A DNA stretch of 64,000 nt, from the NCBI GenBank assembly GCA_020064725.1, contig JAGTWJ010000003.1:930001-994000 (forward strand), written 5' to 3'. The translations under genes were made by a program, and so were the position numbers. The notes under the pieces were generated by a model. That model had not been told where the DNA came from. It searched no databases and was given only the letters and a program-made list of their open reading frames with translations. Origin of the DNA: Drechslerella dactyloides (taxonomy: Eukaryota > Ascomycota > Orbiliomycetes > Orbiliales > Orbiliaceae). Positions 47,855 through 59,575 of the stretch are shown in pieces. Position 1 is the first letter of the stretch; each line of letters starts with the position of its first letter.

Positions 47855-50800
47855 GATAAACGCGTACGTATGTGGAAACCAGTAATTCGGAAAGAACGAT
47901 CGTAAGCTGCTTGAGAATTGTACTCCAGATGCAATGACGATAACCTCTCACAAAGGAGCTAGATAGAAAAAAAATCTCGAACGTTCCCAGCTGAAATATA
48001 TACTTTAGCTAGAGCGCGGCAGCGGCATGCCCTATACGCCGCAGGGCTTGACCAAGCTCATTTCTGTATAAAAGCCCGCGCGGATTTAACAGACTAGAGC
48101 TATATTCAGACATCACAGTAAAATGCTACACATCCGTTCGCAATGGCATGACTAACTAGAGGCAGCAGAAGCAATCCCCAGACGTAAAGCGACGTTTCTC
48201 CATACTCATAGGGCAATTTCCTAATCATTGACTCGCTTGCCGCTACAGGCTAACTAGCTGTACGACCTGAGCTCGGCTAACGTCCAGCTTGGGGAGCCCC
48301 TATGTCCGGTTACCCGTGGAGCATTTGCAACATATGAGACACACCAATGGAAGCTTGCGACAGGTGGCTCCCTAAAACTTTGCACCTCCCTGCTAGACTA
48401 TAATTATCATGTTATGGGGTTATAAGGCGGGCGCGGGTGATATGAGATCAGACAGCTATAGCTACCTAATCTATGTAAGTTTCAACTATTCGGAGCATTG
48501 AGGCTTATGTAAGTGCAGTCTCAATCACGTTATGGCGCCATCTGGCTTCGTTGAGCTTAGATTGTGGGGGAAGTTCGTCGCGCGCAAGGCGGTACTACCA
48601 ATTGTACGGAAGGTGCTTCGCATGATATACTTAACTACTTTTTACTTGCTTACTTGGTTACACGTTATGGTGCCATGATAGTAATTTTAAATACGTAGCA
48701 GAGCGCCGGGATGCTCTGTATAAGAGAGGAGGACAGTGTAAGCTCTGGTGTTTGCAGGCTATAGGACGGCGTCTAGTCCCAAGAAGCAATATTTGGTAAT
48801 GCCAAGTCAAAGTTGTCATATAATAGTACTAGTTAGAGCAGGATTTTTGTCTTAAAGTCGCCCAAGGGAGGGTCTGAACACTATAATAGTGACTGTATAC
48901 ATGTATCTCGATATATATGAGCGTTGCCTACGACTATTAGAGAATACTGGTCACTTTTGCTGTCTATATATATAGTTTTCCATGAGCATGTATCGAGACC
49001 ATAGGCACGTAAACTAGGAGAATTACCATGATATCTACTTGCCAAATGATGTCGCATCCACCGAATATTCTAAGGTCATGGTTGCACAAATTTTAACGTA
49101 GGAGCTGGATTTTGTTCAGCCGCGTGCATGGAAGGCGTTAGGATAGGCACCGAACAAATAAGACTTGCTCAAGTAGGACTTAGGAGAGTGTTTAGCGCCT
49201 TGAATATCTGTTACTGCGGCTACACGTCCACATTTAGGGTCATGTTATATCGCAGCTCCCTGCATGCATGTAGTTCGGCTCCATATACCTTTCGCAATTT
49301 GCACTCCCACGCCCAGCGAGTGCAAGACTTTTCATTACGGGCTTACGCCCCAGCATGGCGAATTAACCGGTTCCGACACCAGTACGATTGGTTATTTTGC
49401 GACCCCGATATATCGCAATTGGCTAGTCTCCGGCAATCGACCGCGCGTACTTAAAAAACATCGTCAGAACCTTACATCGTTCGCGAGTGCAATCAATCTT
49501 TGAGCCAGGTGTAACAGACGCTATTGGATGCTCGCCTTTAAGCCGCATATAGACTTCAACCTACCATGCCCCATACGACCGAAAGGCCATCACACCGTAG
49601 GGGGCAGTTGAGCTGCCTACAGATACCAACGTAGGAGGATGTCAGACACAATAGAGATGCACTCAAAATGGAGATATAATAGCTTCGCTCGATGTCAATG
49701 CAGCACTCCTAGATCCTCCTCGGGTAGATCGGGCTAACTACGAGACACGCTGAAGGCCCAGACCGTCAGAGGCGCTGTTGAGTAATCAATAACGTTGTCC
49801 TAGCAAGGACAGATGGTTATATCTCGAAAGTTAAGCCGCCAGCTGGGCCGGGAGGGGTGCGAATCGAAAAAGACGACAGCTCGGTGACTAATAAATATTC
49901 GTGCCGTTCGTATGCAAGGATCGCCAGCAGCCTCGCTGGCCGACACGATCCTTTGGAGTAACTGATGCTTCGGGGTTGAGTGCATATCGAGTGCCAGGAT
50001 GATACCGGTACATCCATACAAGTATTTTCGAGGTGCCGCCGCAAACAATACGTACTGATATCAGAAAAGTGTGTAAACAATGCGCAATGCAACTAATTAT
50101 ACTGCCTACCGTTGACTTATGGGATCAGCTCTTCTTCAAGCCGGCTATCAAGGCAACATGATTTGTCCGCTCCTTATGCAAGATGACATGGAAACTTGGA
50201 TAAGAACCCAAGAATGACGAGTCTGATCCTGCTAGAGATAGTACAATCCCAGCTAATTTATCTTCCTGATATCAAGAGCGCTTTTCTCAGAACGAGAGAC
50301 CAGTCTAGACCGATTTTCCCCAAATCGTATCATCCTACTCGCGAATAACGCCGGTTCGGGTCAAACTACGCTCCGTCGTGCATTAGCTCAAAAGACTGCG
50401 GCGCGTTCGCTCTCGAGGTTTAGCCGAGCGAGGATGGCCGAAATTCATATGCGAACATGCAATTATGTCTTGCTATCATAGGGCCGGCAGTCGACTGGCA
50501 GACAGAATGCTCGATTGGATGCTGGAGCAGGCACGAACAGCACCTGACTGGTACGTCTATGTCTCAGAGGGGGAAGAGGTTTGAGCTAGGCCGAAACAAA
50601 AGTCAGCCGCGAATTGCTACTTTAGTTTCCGAGCGGGTGGGTGCGTTAAACAGACGAGGTGGAGGCGATGACTGCCTCTCAACGCTCCGAAGGAGCTAGC
50701 AAGTGCAATTCAGGTTATGAACTTGTGCATCACCTCACTTCACGAGTTCAAAAGTTACCAGAATATCGTGATCCTTGTCACCACGAACCTGCTGGGACGA

Positions 50801-53800
50801 ACCTGTTGCGCGCTATCCTATGAATGAGGCATTTCCGAAATGCGTGGGCCTTTACCGGCAGGTAGATCTATATTAATTGCAGGTAGGCGCTCCTTCGAGA
50901 TTCGCCACGTACAGCCGTGAGGAAAAGATGATACTGTGCAGGATGATCATTCCTGAGCCCGAAGAGGTGTGTTTGGAACTCAGGTCATACGCTCGACGCA
51001 CGATGGCTCCCCCACACTCCGCGCTCCACGCTTCGTCATAATTAATACACTTTTAGCGAAAGTTGAACTGCAAAGAACCGTGTTTATGCAGTTGGTTGTT
51101 AGCAAAGAAGTTTTACAGGCATCGCTTTCGCATGACTACAGGGTGGTATGTATCTTTCGATACCTCATTTTAATTTGCCCTCGTCGAAGCTTCGTCATTG
51201 TAGAGGAGCTCAAGGCCAGAACGGTCGTGTTTGAAAACGAATACCCTTGCTAATGCATGCGTCTTCTGGTGACGACGAATTCTTCAGCCTGTCCAGTACT
51301 TTACATGCCATGTGTCAAGCTGCCGAGAAGGAGCTGAGGAGATTCAATCGATCGTCGAAGCGTCGAAAGGATATTCGGCTGGTACATGATTGCTAACGCT
51401 CAATGTGGGTCACCAGGTCGTTTGGTCTCCTGTTGGCGCCGACTCTTTCCTTGGCTTTTGGTCTCTGTCGGCCGTTTTGGGCCTCTAAATGTCCCATTTT
51501 GGTCGTCCTGTGTAGAAAGACTTTACATATTGGCTCCACATGCGAGGATTTGCCCAGCTCGACCCTTTCATGCAGTATTGTAATACTCCAATTGAAATCA
51601 CATTTTCTTACGCCAATAGGACTCAAACCCACAATTCCCCGTAGTCTGGTCTAAAATCGCGGCTGCATTTGTCCAGCAGACCAAGGGTTCGAGTCGATAT
51701 GCTACCCTTTCGACACTGGTAATCTCTCGTTTGGCTCGTGTTGGATTTTCAAAAAGAAGCGCACGAACCAGAATGCTGGGACCAGCGCATTAAGAGAGCC
51801 CGTATACGAGGAGCTCAAGGTCCCAGGTTCCACCCGATCAGCCTGACTTCAATTAAGGCGGGCGGATATCGCAAAACTTCAGCGAACAAACCCAGCCTCA
51901 TAAATCAATGATGGGGAAAGAGCCATGCCGGCCGACATGCATGCAATCAGTCCACATTTGTAGATGAATCGCGACAGTCATATCACCGCTGAGCTTTCCT
52001 CTCAGCAATGTCGACTTGAATTGCGCCTAGATGAACCCCACTTGAACAGCCGACCTGTATAAACGTTTCCGAGGTCAGGCAATCGAAATCCGCACCCATA
52101 AGAGCCAGAACCGCCCGCCAAGATAAGGGTCCAAGGGGCTCCTGAGCTATTGCGAACCATGGTTTGCCCCTCCCCGTGCGACACAAACGCAGGGGTGGAA
52201 AACAATAGTTAGCCCGCTGCCGGAAATCCTGTTATCGAGCTGAGAAATAGCGCAGGTCTGGTGAGCCGAGCACTAGCCCATGTTCTCTGCAACCTATGTT
52301 GGAAGACCCGCTTTCCGAACCCCTCAAGCGGCCGTGCTACTTCGAGTTCCATGCCGGGTTCTGAATGCTTCCACTTGGGATATATGTTTTCAATTATCTA
52401 AGGGTACCACATCTCATTGGAACTCGTTTGAATTTCGTTTTTGGTAGTGTGCATGCACCCGCAACTCTATCGATCGAAGATCATATAAAAACTCTTGACA
52501 ACGTTTTCTGAAAATTTCCTGCTCCTCACCTGGATGCTTCTGTTCGCTTAAATTGCACCATTAGCGTGACATGGCACAACGCTCGGCCATGATATGCTCC
52601 ATATTTTATTCCGTTCATATCTGAGCCTTTGTCTGAATGGTGCTCTACAGGGTGTGTGTATCCTGTGACGTCTGCTCCCGCACTTGTACAGCTGTGCAAA
52701 CTGCTCCTGCAGCTGCAGGGTCTTGCATGAGAGTCGGTCGGCTAAAATTCACCCATTTGAATTTACTCACAAGGGCGATATATGCAGTAGATGGAATCCA
52801 GCTGGACAAAAATTGTTCACCAAGCGTAACAAGACATTTTAAATGTTGGAAGCCGAGGACCGTCGACCCGAAATTTACGATCTAAACTTGATAGTATGGA
52901 GGATAGCGAGGTGGTCGAAACAAGCTTATATTAGTTAAATCAAGCGAAATAATAACTGCGCTTGCTTGGACCCACGGTAGGACCGACAGGCGTGTCCGAA
53001 ATGGTCTCGACCCAACTTGCCCTAGTCTCGGGCTTGCCCTCCTCGATATCAATTGATGCCTGAAGTTTAGCTTGAGGCAGACGTACCTCCATGTGGCAAG
53101 CCAAGACACGGGATATCACATTCTATGATGTACGTCAGATTTCCCCCCGTTACCCGACCCATGCAAGGACCCCATATGCATTTTCATTGCTTTACTACAC
53201 ACCCCAACGCCAGCGAAGCTTGTCAATCGACGAAACAACCGATATCACACCGATATTATACATACATTCCCCTATAGTAGTATGCATACGAAGGTTACGT
53301 AGTATCGCAGCTGAGCGAGCTGCGGTTGCGACGGACATTTACTTAACGTCAAGTTGGCGAGCCGCAAGTCACACCCTCGATCCATATGGCTAGTCGCTTT
53401 TGACGCACGCTGGTCAGCCATACTAAGTATATGGCGCCATGGCTGTCCCACGGCACGCGAGGTATCCTTGGGACTAGTTATACCAAAGAACAAGTAGCTC
53501 GAGCTTTAGAATCAGCGGAAGAACCATCCATCCTTTCATTGAGGTGCATCCAACTGTGGGGCCCAGGATCCTGTTGGAAGGCTCCACTTTTGAGTTTTAT
53601 TCACAAATACGTGCAGGCATTGTATGGTACTTAAAATGCAAAGCCCGGGATACGCGGGAGCCGATATGCGGACGTTCGTGTATATGTACTTGTGCTCGTG
53701 CGGGTCCAAGGCGAGGCGACGGCTTGATGAGTCTGCCGATTCTAGTTTTGGCGCCCTGGTGAACGACATGAGTTAATTGGCTCAATAAGCTTGGGGTATG

Positions 53801-54627
53801 AACGGGCGCGACTGCGGGGCTGCCTTACATGCATATTTGTGCCTCGAATTGATTTTGAGGCCCAGCAAGTGAGCTCTTACTCGACGTCCTGGCGGCAGCT
53901 ACATTAGCGCGAGAGCCTCAAAAGATGATTGAAAATTGTGACCAACGTGCCGCTATCCATGACGGATTGCCGCTCCTGGTCCAAAGGTACTAGTTGGCAG
54001 CTGCTGGTTCGCTGAATGTCCAACCCATATGCCCTGACAAATTGCCTGATTAGATAGGCGGACTCGCGCGGGATTTTGTGGCCATCAGCTCTGAAGCCAC
54101 GGCCAAGAGCTCTAGAGCTGAGGAAGGATGAATCTTTCGCAGATATAAAGGACAGACAATTCGGGATATCTATCTAGTTGGCATTTCTTGATTTGCAAGC
54201 CATAACGATTACTTCACCCGATTCTGCGCAAGCAGCGACAAATCTGCTACCGTGAGTAAAAACTTAGATCCCCAGCTCGCAGTTAGTTGGTATCGATAAA
54301 TTGAGTCCAAGTTAGGATCACTACTACGCAGTGGATTCGAGTTTGTCCGTTTTTAAGTTACAGCCTAGCTAATAATCGAATTGACGACTTTTAGACATGG
54401 TCTCGAGTTCACCCGTATACATGCTTGACGTCCCGGATACGGCCATATTACCCCCTGCCAGTTTGCTTCCCTAGCAGCAGCACAGTACAAGACTAGCACG
54501 AGATTGAGATCTGCGTAACTTGGATCCATGGATCCGAGCCTCCACATCCGCACGCGGAAGTACTCAGAATAAGCCGCTTTACAAAAGATATCGATTCGAA
54601 GATAAACACGGCGCACGCAAGGCCACA
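47855..54627. other. Gene desert of about 6.8 kb
   Basis: No complete gene is visible. Both strands carry only short frames. A few pieces look coding-like, chiefly around 50969-51396. GC content is not visibly low, so strong point mutation decay (RIP to AT) is not evident. Old, scrambled mobile or orphan DNA is the best guess. Confidence 0.45.
51253..51396 (+). pseudogene. Coding-like 47-codon fragment in the gene desert
   Basis: An open frame reads MHASSGDDEFFSLSSTLHAM, then CQAAEKELRRFNRSSKRRKD, then a stop. The charged helical content is typical of real protein. Directly upstream, in another frame (about 51055-51145), the string KVELQRTVFMQLVVSKEVLQ also looks coding. Together they may be exons or broken parts of one lost gene. 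The family is not recognised. Confidence 0.3.
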
Positions 54628-54996
54628 ATGTCGAACACAGCAGTCGCGGCAGACGATTCAGACGCGGGTTGCCGCCATAACATGAGGACCTATGGGTGTG
54701 GCGGGTCGTTTCTTGGTGAACGAGTTCACTATTGTAGCTTACATCCACCAGATGATCCTTGTAAAAGGCTTAAGATCAGGGACTTTGTGTCGGCTGGGAG
54801 AGAATGCAAGAGCTGCAGGCAGAAGACCAGCTGCCGGAAAAAGGCTGCTAAGCTAAGAACCGAACTTCGGAAGCTAATGGCAGGTCCAACATCTTCGACT
54901 GAGCCGGATACAAAAGATATTTTAACAGTCCAGTTAGCAATCGAGCGAGAGGAGCGGGAAGCCGAATCCTGTGCCTTGTTAGGGCATTTTGAGTGA
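54628..54996 (+). CDS. Small Cys-rich protein, possibly zinc-binding
   Basis: A single-exon frame of 122 residues in CACAATGT start context. It has seven Cys in its first 70 residues (15, 24, 36, 45, 60, 63, 69) and three His (17, 35, 39), with spacing CRHNMRTYGCGG, HYCSLHPPDDPC and CKSCRQKTSC. This resembles the many small fungal proteins with a C-x8-CG start that likely bind metal. A charged helix closes the protein. There is no signal peptide, so it is not an obvious secreted effector. Function unknown. Confidence 0.55.
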   Translation: MSNTAVAADDSDAGCRHNMRTYGCGGSFLGERVHYCSLHPPDDPCKRLKIRDFVSAGRECKSCRQKTSCRKKAAKLRTELRKLMAGPTSSTEPDTKDILTVQLAIEREEREAESCALLGHFE

Positions 54997-55894
54997 GGAT
55001 ACAATATCATCTGCACTAGTAAGTCTATGTTGACCAAGTCTACATTAGTTGCATCTTGCTATCTTTACATCATTCTGCGGATTTTTAAATCACCTACATG
55101 CACATGATCACTACGAGAAAAACTAACAGATATATGAAGTTATGGATATTCTTAGTATTTGTAACAGCTTCGATTACATCCTTATATATAACCGAGAGCC
55201 TACCTGTCGCGTCTGCTCTTTCTATACAACCCCCAATACACAGGCACCTCATCACCTCCATCGACTACCTACTAAACCATTCCGAAACTTACATTGGGTA
55301 GTTTTTAAAATTATTCGGCTTGGCATTTCTTTTATAGATTGCATTTACTACATGTTTGCGTTCATATCGTGTAACGAGCCAAACCCATATAGTTCACTGT
55401 CTGTGGAGACGTGCACATGTATATCTGCATGTACTGCTCTCTCCAGCTTATATAAGAGTACGGGTTTTTGTCTTGCTCAGTTATATTAAGCTTCAACGGA
55501 CGCCTAGGCTAGCTCCTCTCTTTATTAATGAGCTAGAATCGTATCCTTTAACAGATATCTTGTCAATTAATTGTTAGAAAACCTAGGTTATAAAGGCATG
55601 TTAATTGTTTCGCGCCTAAATTTACTTGAATTGAATCGTCTACACCATAATGCGATAGCTATTGTAAGCCTCAGTGTTGGGATTTGTGGTGGGACAACAG
55701 TGCTGTGCCACATTTGCTCTTCGACGCCACACAACAACCATAGTGGCGCAGCTATCGATAAACTTCTTGCGACGCCCCTCCAAAACCGAAAAAAGTCACA
55801 GCGCCAGAAAACTACCAGCTGCAGGTCAACCTCACCAGGATCCCCACAACATACCCTTCGGCTTCACGTACTCTGCAAACACCATCCCCTTGAA
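54997..55894. promoter_or_regulatory. Upstream region of CCT2
   Basis: About 0.9 kb, AT-rich at first, with chance frames (one at 55134 begins with a hydrophobic stretch, MKLWIFLVFVTASITSLYI, but ends quickly and has no support as a secreted peptide). The second half should contain the CCT2 promoter. Confidence 0.4.
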
Positions 55895-57908
55895 ATGGTA
55901 GCTGCTCCATGCCTTTATTATTGATTAGGGACGCGCCTTAAGCTAACACACCTCTCAAGGCAAGCTTTAATCCAGTTAACATTTTCGGTGATGAAGTAAC
56001 GGAAGAGAAAGGCGAGAATGCGCGTAAGTGAGCTGTTATCTTCACTGGTATATCTGGAATGAGACCCTAACATCGCAACTAGGTCTCTCTGCCTTCGTAG
56101 GAGCCATCGGTACAGTCACCCCATGCTGAAGTCTAGGTGGCGATGATGCTGACAGTGCGAGATAGCCGTGGGCGACCTCGTCAAGTCGACGTTGGGACCA
56201 AAGGGCATGGACAAGATTCTGCAGTCAGCGTATGTTATAAAGCCGTGTCGCCTCCGCTGCTACCATCCAAATGCCTAACGTTACGCTTGCTCGAACAATA
56301 GATCTACCGGAGAGACCACAGTCACTAACGACGGTGCCACGATACTAAAGAGCATAGCTCTCGACAACGCGGCGGCGAAAGTCCTTGTGAACATCAGCAA
56401 GGTCCAAGATGACGAAGTCGGCGACGGCACGACATCTGTCTGCGTGCTGGCTGCAGAACTACTACGCGAAGCTGAGAAACTTATCGATCAGAAGATCCAT
56501 CCGCAGACGATAATAGCCGGGTACCGAACGGCCAAGGAGGCAGCTTTGCGGGCGTTACAGAAGGCAGCCGTAGACCATGGATCTGACTCCGCTGCGTTCA
56601 GGGAGGATCTGCTAAACATCGCGCGAACCACACTGAGCTCGAAGGTTTTGAGCCAGGATAAGGAGCACTTTGCCAAGATTGCAGTCGACGCCGTCCTCAG
56701 ATTGAAGGGTAGCACGAACCTTACGAACATTCAAATCATCAAGAAGGCAGGTGGCAAGTTGATCGACTCCTACCTGGATGAGGGGTTCATCTTGGATAAA
56801 CGGATTGGCGTCAACCAACCAAAGAGACTGGAGAAGGCCAAGATCTTGGTCGCGAATACGGCCATGGACACGGACAAGATCAAGATCTTTGGTGCTCGCG
56901 TCAAGGTGGACTCTACTGGCAAGCTTGCCGAGCTTGAGAGAGCTGAGAAGGTATGCCATATCATCTCGCACGATACTCAACCCACGGCTTTTCCTTTCCA
57001 CGTCGCCGCCCGCTTTGTGTCCACGTAAAAGATAACGAACTAACTTTGCAACAGGAAAAAATGAAGCAGAAAGTTGAAAAGATCAAGGCACATGGAATCA
57101 ACTGCTTTGTCAACCGACAGCTTATCTACAATTGGCCCGAGCAGCTCTTTGCCGATGCCGGTATCGTCTCGATAGAACACGCGGACTTTGATGGGATCGA
57201 ACGTCTAGCTCTCGTTACAGGAGGCGAAATCGCGTCGACATTTGACCACCCGGAAAGTGTAAGACTGGGTCACTGCGATCTCATCGAAGAAGTCATCATA
57301 GGAGAGGATACCCTCATCAAGTTCTCCGGAGTGGCCGCTGGTGAAGCCTGTACAGTTGTTCTCCGTGGCGCGACGGAACACCTTCTCGAAGAGGCCGATC
57401 GATCGTTACACGATGCCCTCTCAGTCTTATCGCAAACCGTTTTGGAGACAAGGACCGTCCTCGGAGGCGGTTGCTCTGAGATGCTGATGTCAAAGGCGGT
57501 CGATAACGAGGCGCAGAACGCCGACGGGAAGCACGCACTAGCTATCGAAGCCTTCGCACGGGCCCTACGGCAGCTACCGACTATCCTTGCTGATAATGCA
57601 GGGTTTGACTCGAGCGAGCTCGTGGCCAAATTGAGGTCTGCGATTTACAGCGGGCACTCAAACTCCGGGTTGGACCTGATGACGCCTGGCGGAAAGATTG
57701 CTGATATGCGTGATTTGGGTGTTGTAAGCAACTTGATTCCTTTCGTCCTGTTCCCCTGTCGTAGGCCCATGGCTGACCAAACACCGCGTAGATCGAGAGT
57801 TACAAGCTGAAACGAGCTGTGGTGTCATCAGCGTCTGAAGCCGCAGAGATGCTGTTGCGGGTAGACAATATCATCCGAGCCGCCCCGCGAAGGCGAGATC
57901 GAATGTAG
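55895..57908 (+). CDS. CCT2: Chaperonin-containing TCP-1 subunit beta
   Basis: One of eight subunits of the cytosolic chaperonin TRiC/CCT, which folds actin, tubulin and other proteins with ATP. Eight exons: 55895-55897, 55960-56023, 56083-56109, 56166-56229, 56302-56950, 57055-57723 and 57792-57908 are seven coding segments that join to 530 residues, the family length. Conserved pieces are ASFNPVNIFGDEVTEEKGEN, LSAFVGAIAVGDLVKSTLGP, KGMDKILQSASTGE, TVTNDGATILKSI and GDGTTS at residues 93-98 with the catalytic Asp. Later come VNRQLIYNWPEQLFADAGI, GGGCSEMLMS and the closing RVDNIIRAAPRRRDRM. The start is inferred: the exon with the N-terminus has no ATG, and an intron 55898-55959 right after ATG (CTAAC branch, CAAG acceptor) restores MASFNP. 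The text should read seven coding exons; the first is the bare start codon. Confidence 0.95.
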
Positions 57909-59575
57909 ACTGGTCATGGCCGAAAGTGTCAGCCACCAGTCGCCTACCATGCATACGCCCACATATACACATACATATCAACTCGTGTCACAAACGGTAT
58001 AGGGTTCCATGCCCTGGGTTTTTCCGGCGTCAGTACTTAGATGTAGGATAAATTAAAAAAGTTCAAGATTACGCGGGCTATCCGCTGATGCCGTTGGTTA
58101 ATATTAATCAATATCCACGCAGCGATTTTTTCTTTGTCCTTCTGGACGCCTCGGAGGGCCCCGGGGGTCATTTACGTGAAAGTGGGCCGTTGTTCACAGG
58201 AACAGCAGACGTGATACGAATATTATAATTTAGCCAACGGTTCTTGGCAACCGCGCAACGGGTTCGCCAGGCCCATGGGGTTTTATAATTTAGCCCGCCC
58301 TACATATGATTGGCATGGGGGGCTTGCGTAAACCAGAAGGGTGCATGTTATGGAGAAACAATCTCCGCGTCCCCATTTTTGACGAGGAGCAAGAGGGCTT
58401 TGATTCAGCGACTCCGATACTAGCTTGAATTTCACCTTTGTGAGCCCGAAGCCGACCGTCAAAGGCTGCGATACCTTGTCCCTGTATGTTCGACGGTCGC
58501 ATGCATGAAGCCGTGGTGTTCGCTTTTCGAGCCGCCTCCGCCTCCACCTCACCCCCTTCGTCTCGCATGAATCGCCTGAGAGTGGAAAGGATGGCTGTCC
58601 GAGCGAGCTGCTGCCCCGGATGGAATACACAGGAAGCAGCCGTTCCAACACCCATGAAGTGTTTTGATATCGACCTGGGTGTTACTGCCACAGAACATCC
58701 TGTTGTGTCACTGGGCGCCTGTGAGTTACTAGGTACCGAGGTAGCTATTGTTGGACCGATATTATATTCGTAGTCAAGGGTATCAAAAGCTCGTCGATGT
58801 TGGCCATCGTCCCGGACTGGCTTTTTCGCCACTGTGCGCAAGAGGATTATCAGGCCGGGTCCCGCGCAATGCGGAACGGTCGCCCACCAGAGCCGGATCC
58901 GATTCGATCGTAATGCAGGCGAGGAGAGCGAGGGCAGACAATCCTAGCGAAGGGCTACTACCAAGAGCGTGGGCTCGAGTTCGTCAACCAATCGAGCATC
59001 TGCATTGAGACTGCTGGATGCTGGGAGCCGCCCTTCCCGCAACCTCCACCAAACGGCCGGACGCACTAGTTGAAGGGAATTCTCTCCTGCCGCCCTGGCC
59101 GCACCCTCATTCTTGGTTTTCCTCGAACGCTGATGGTATCATCTGGAGTATCGATATGGATGTTGAGGGAGCTAGGAGCACCTAGGTTGCGAACTAGACC
59201 AAAGCCGTTGCGTTGGCTGCCCACACACGCCGCCCAGCAAAAATAAGATTATCCCGCCCTTCTACCAACTTCCATTCTCACACAAACCTCCTCCTCCTCT
59301 TCCTCCCGCCCCGTCTCCTCCTCCTCCCTCCTCCGCCACTCATTCGCCCGACAAACGACCGACCGCAATCACTATCCTTATCTTCACCGGGTGGCCTCGC
59401 TCCGTATATCGCTCGCCTGGATGACGACTTAGACGGAGGCTTCTCCCGGGGAAGCTCGACTTCTCTGAAATCTCTACTCCACCAACACAAGTCAACCCGG
59501 CAAATCAGCTCCTGACGGATCGCCTCGGCGACCTCCTCGCAGGGGCTCCAGCCGGACTACGACCCGCCGCCCGTG
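57909..59575. promoter_or_regulatory. Upstream region of IRE1
   Basis: About 1.7 kb between the CCT2 stop and the IRE1 start. A direct repeat TTATAATTTAGCC occurs near 58224 and 58281. The last 300 bases contain a strong pyrimidine tract (CTCCTC-rich, about 59281-59340), usual in fungal promoters or leaders. A 183-codon minus-strand frame at 58290-58841 has no family features and is not called. Confidence 0.45.

Noticed and set aside
51686..51695. GGTTCGAGTC, a tRNA B-box-like sequence
   Set aside because: No A box, acceptor stem or proper anticodon stem could be built around it on either strand.
55098..55301. Short frame with a signal-peptide-like start
   Set aside because: Only a brief hydrophobic stretch followed by a short unstructured piece; AT-rich DNA produces these by chance.
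58290..58841. 183-codon minus-strand frame upstream of IRE1
   Set aside because: Composition is random-looking, a plus-strand frame overlaps it, and there is no motif or splice pattern.
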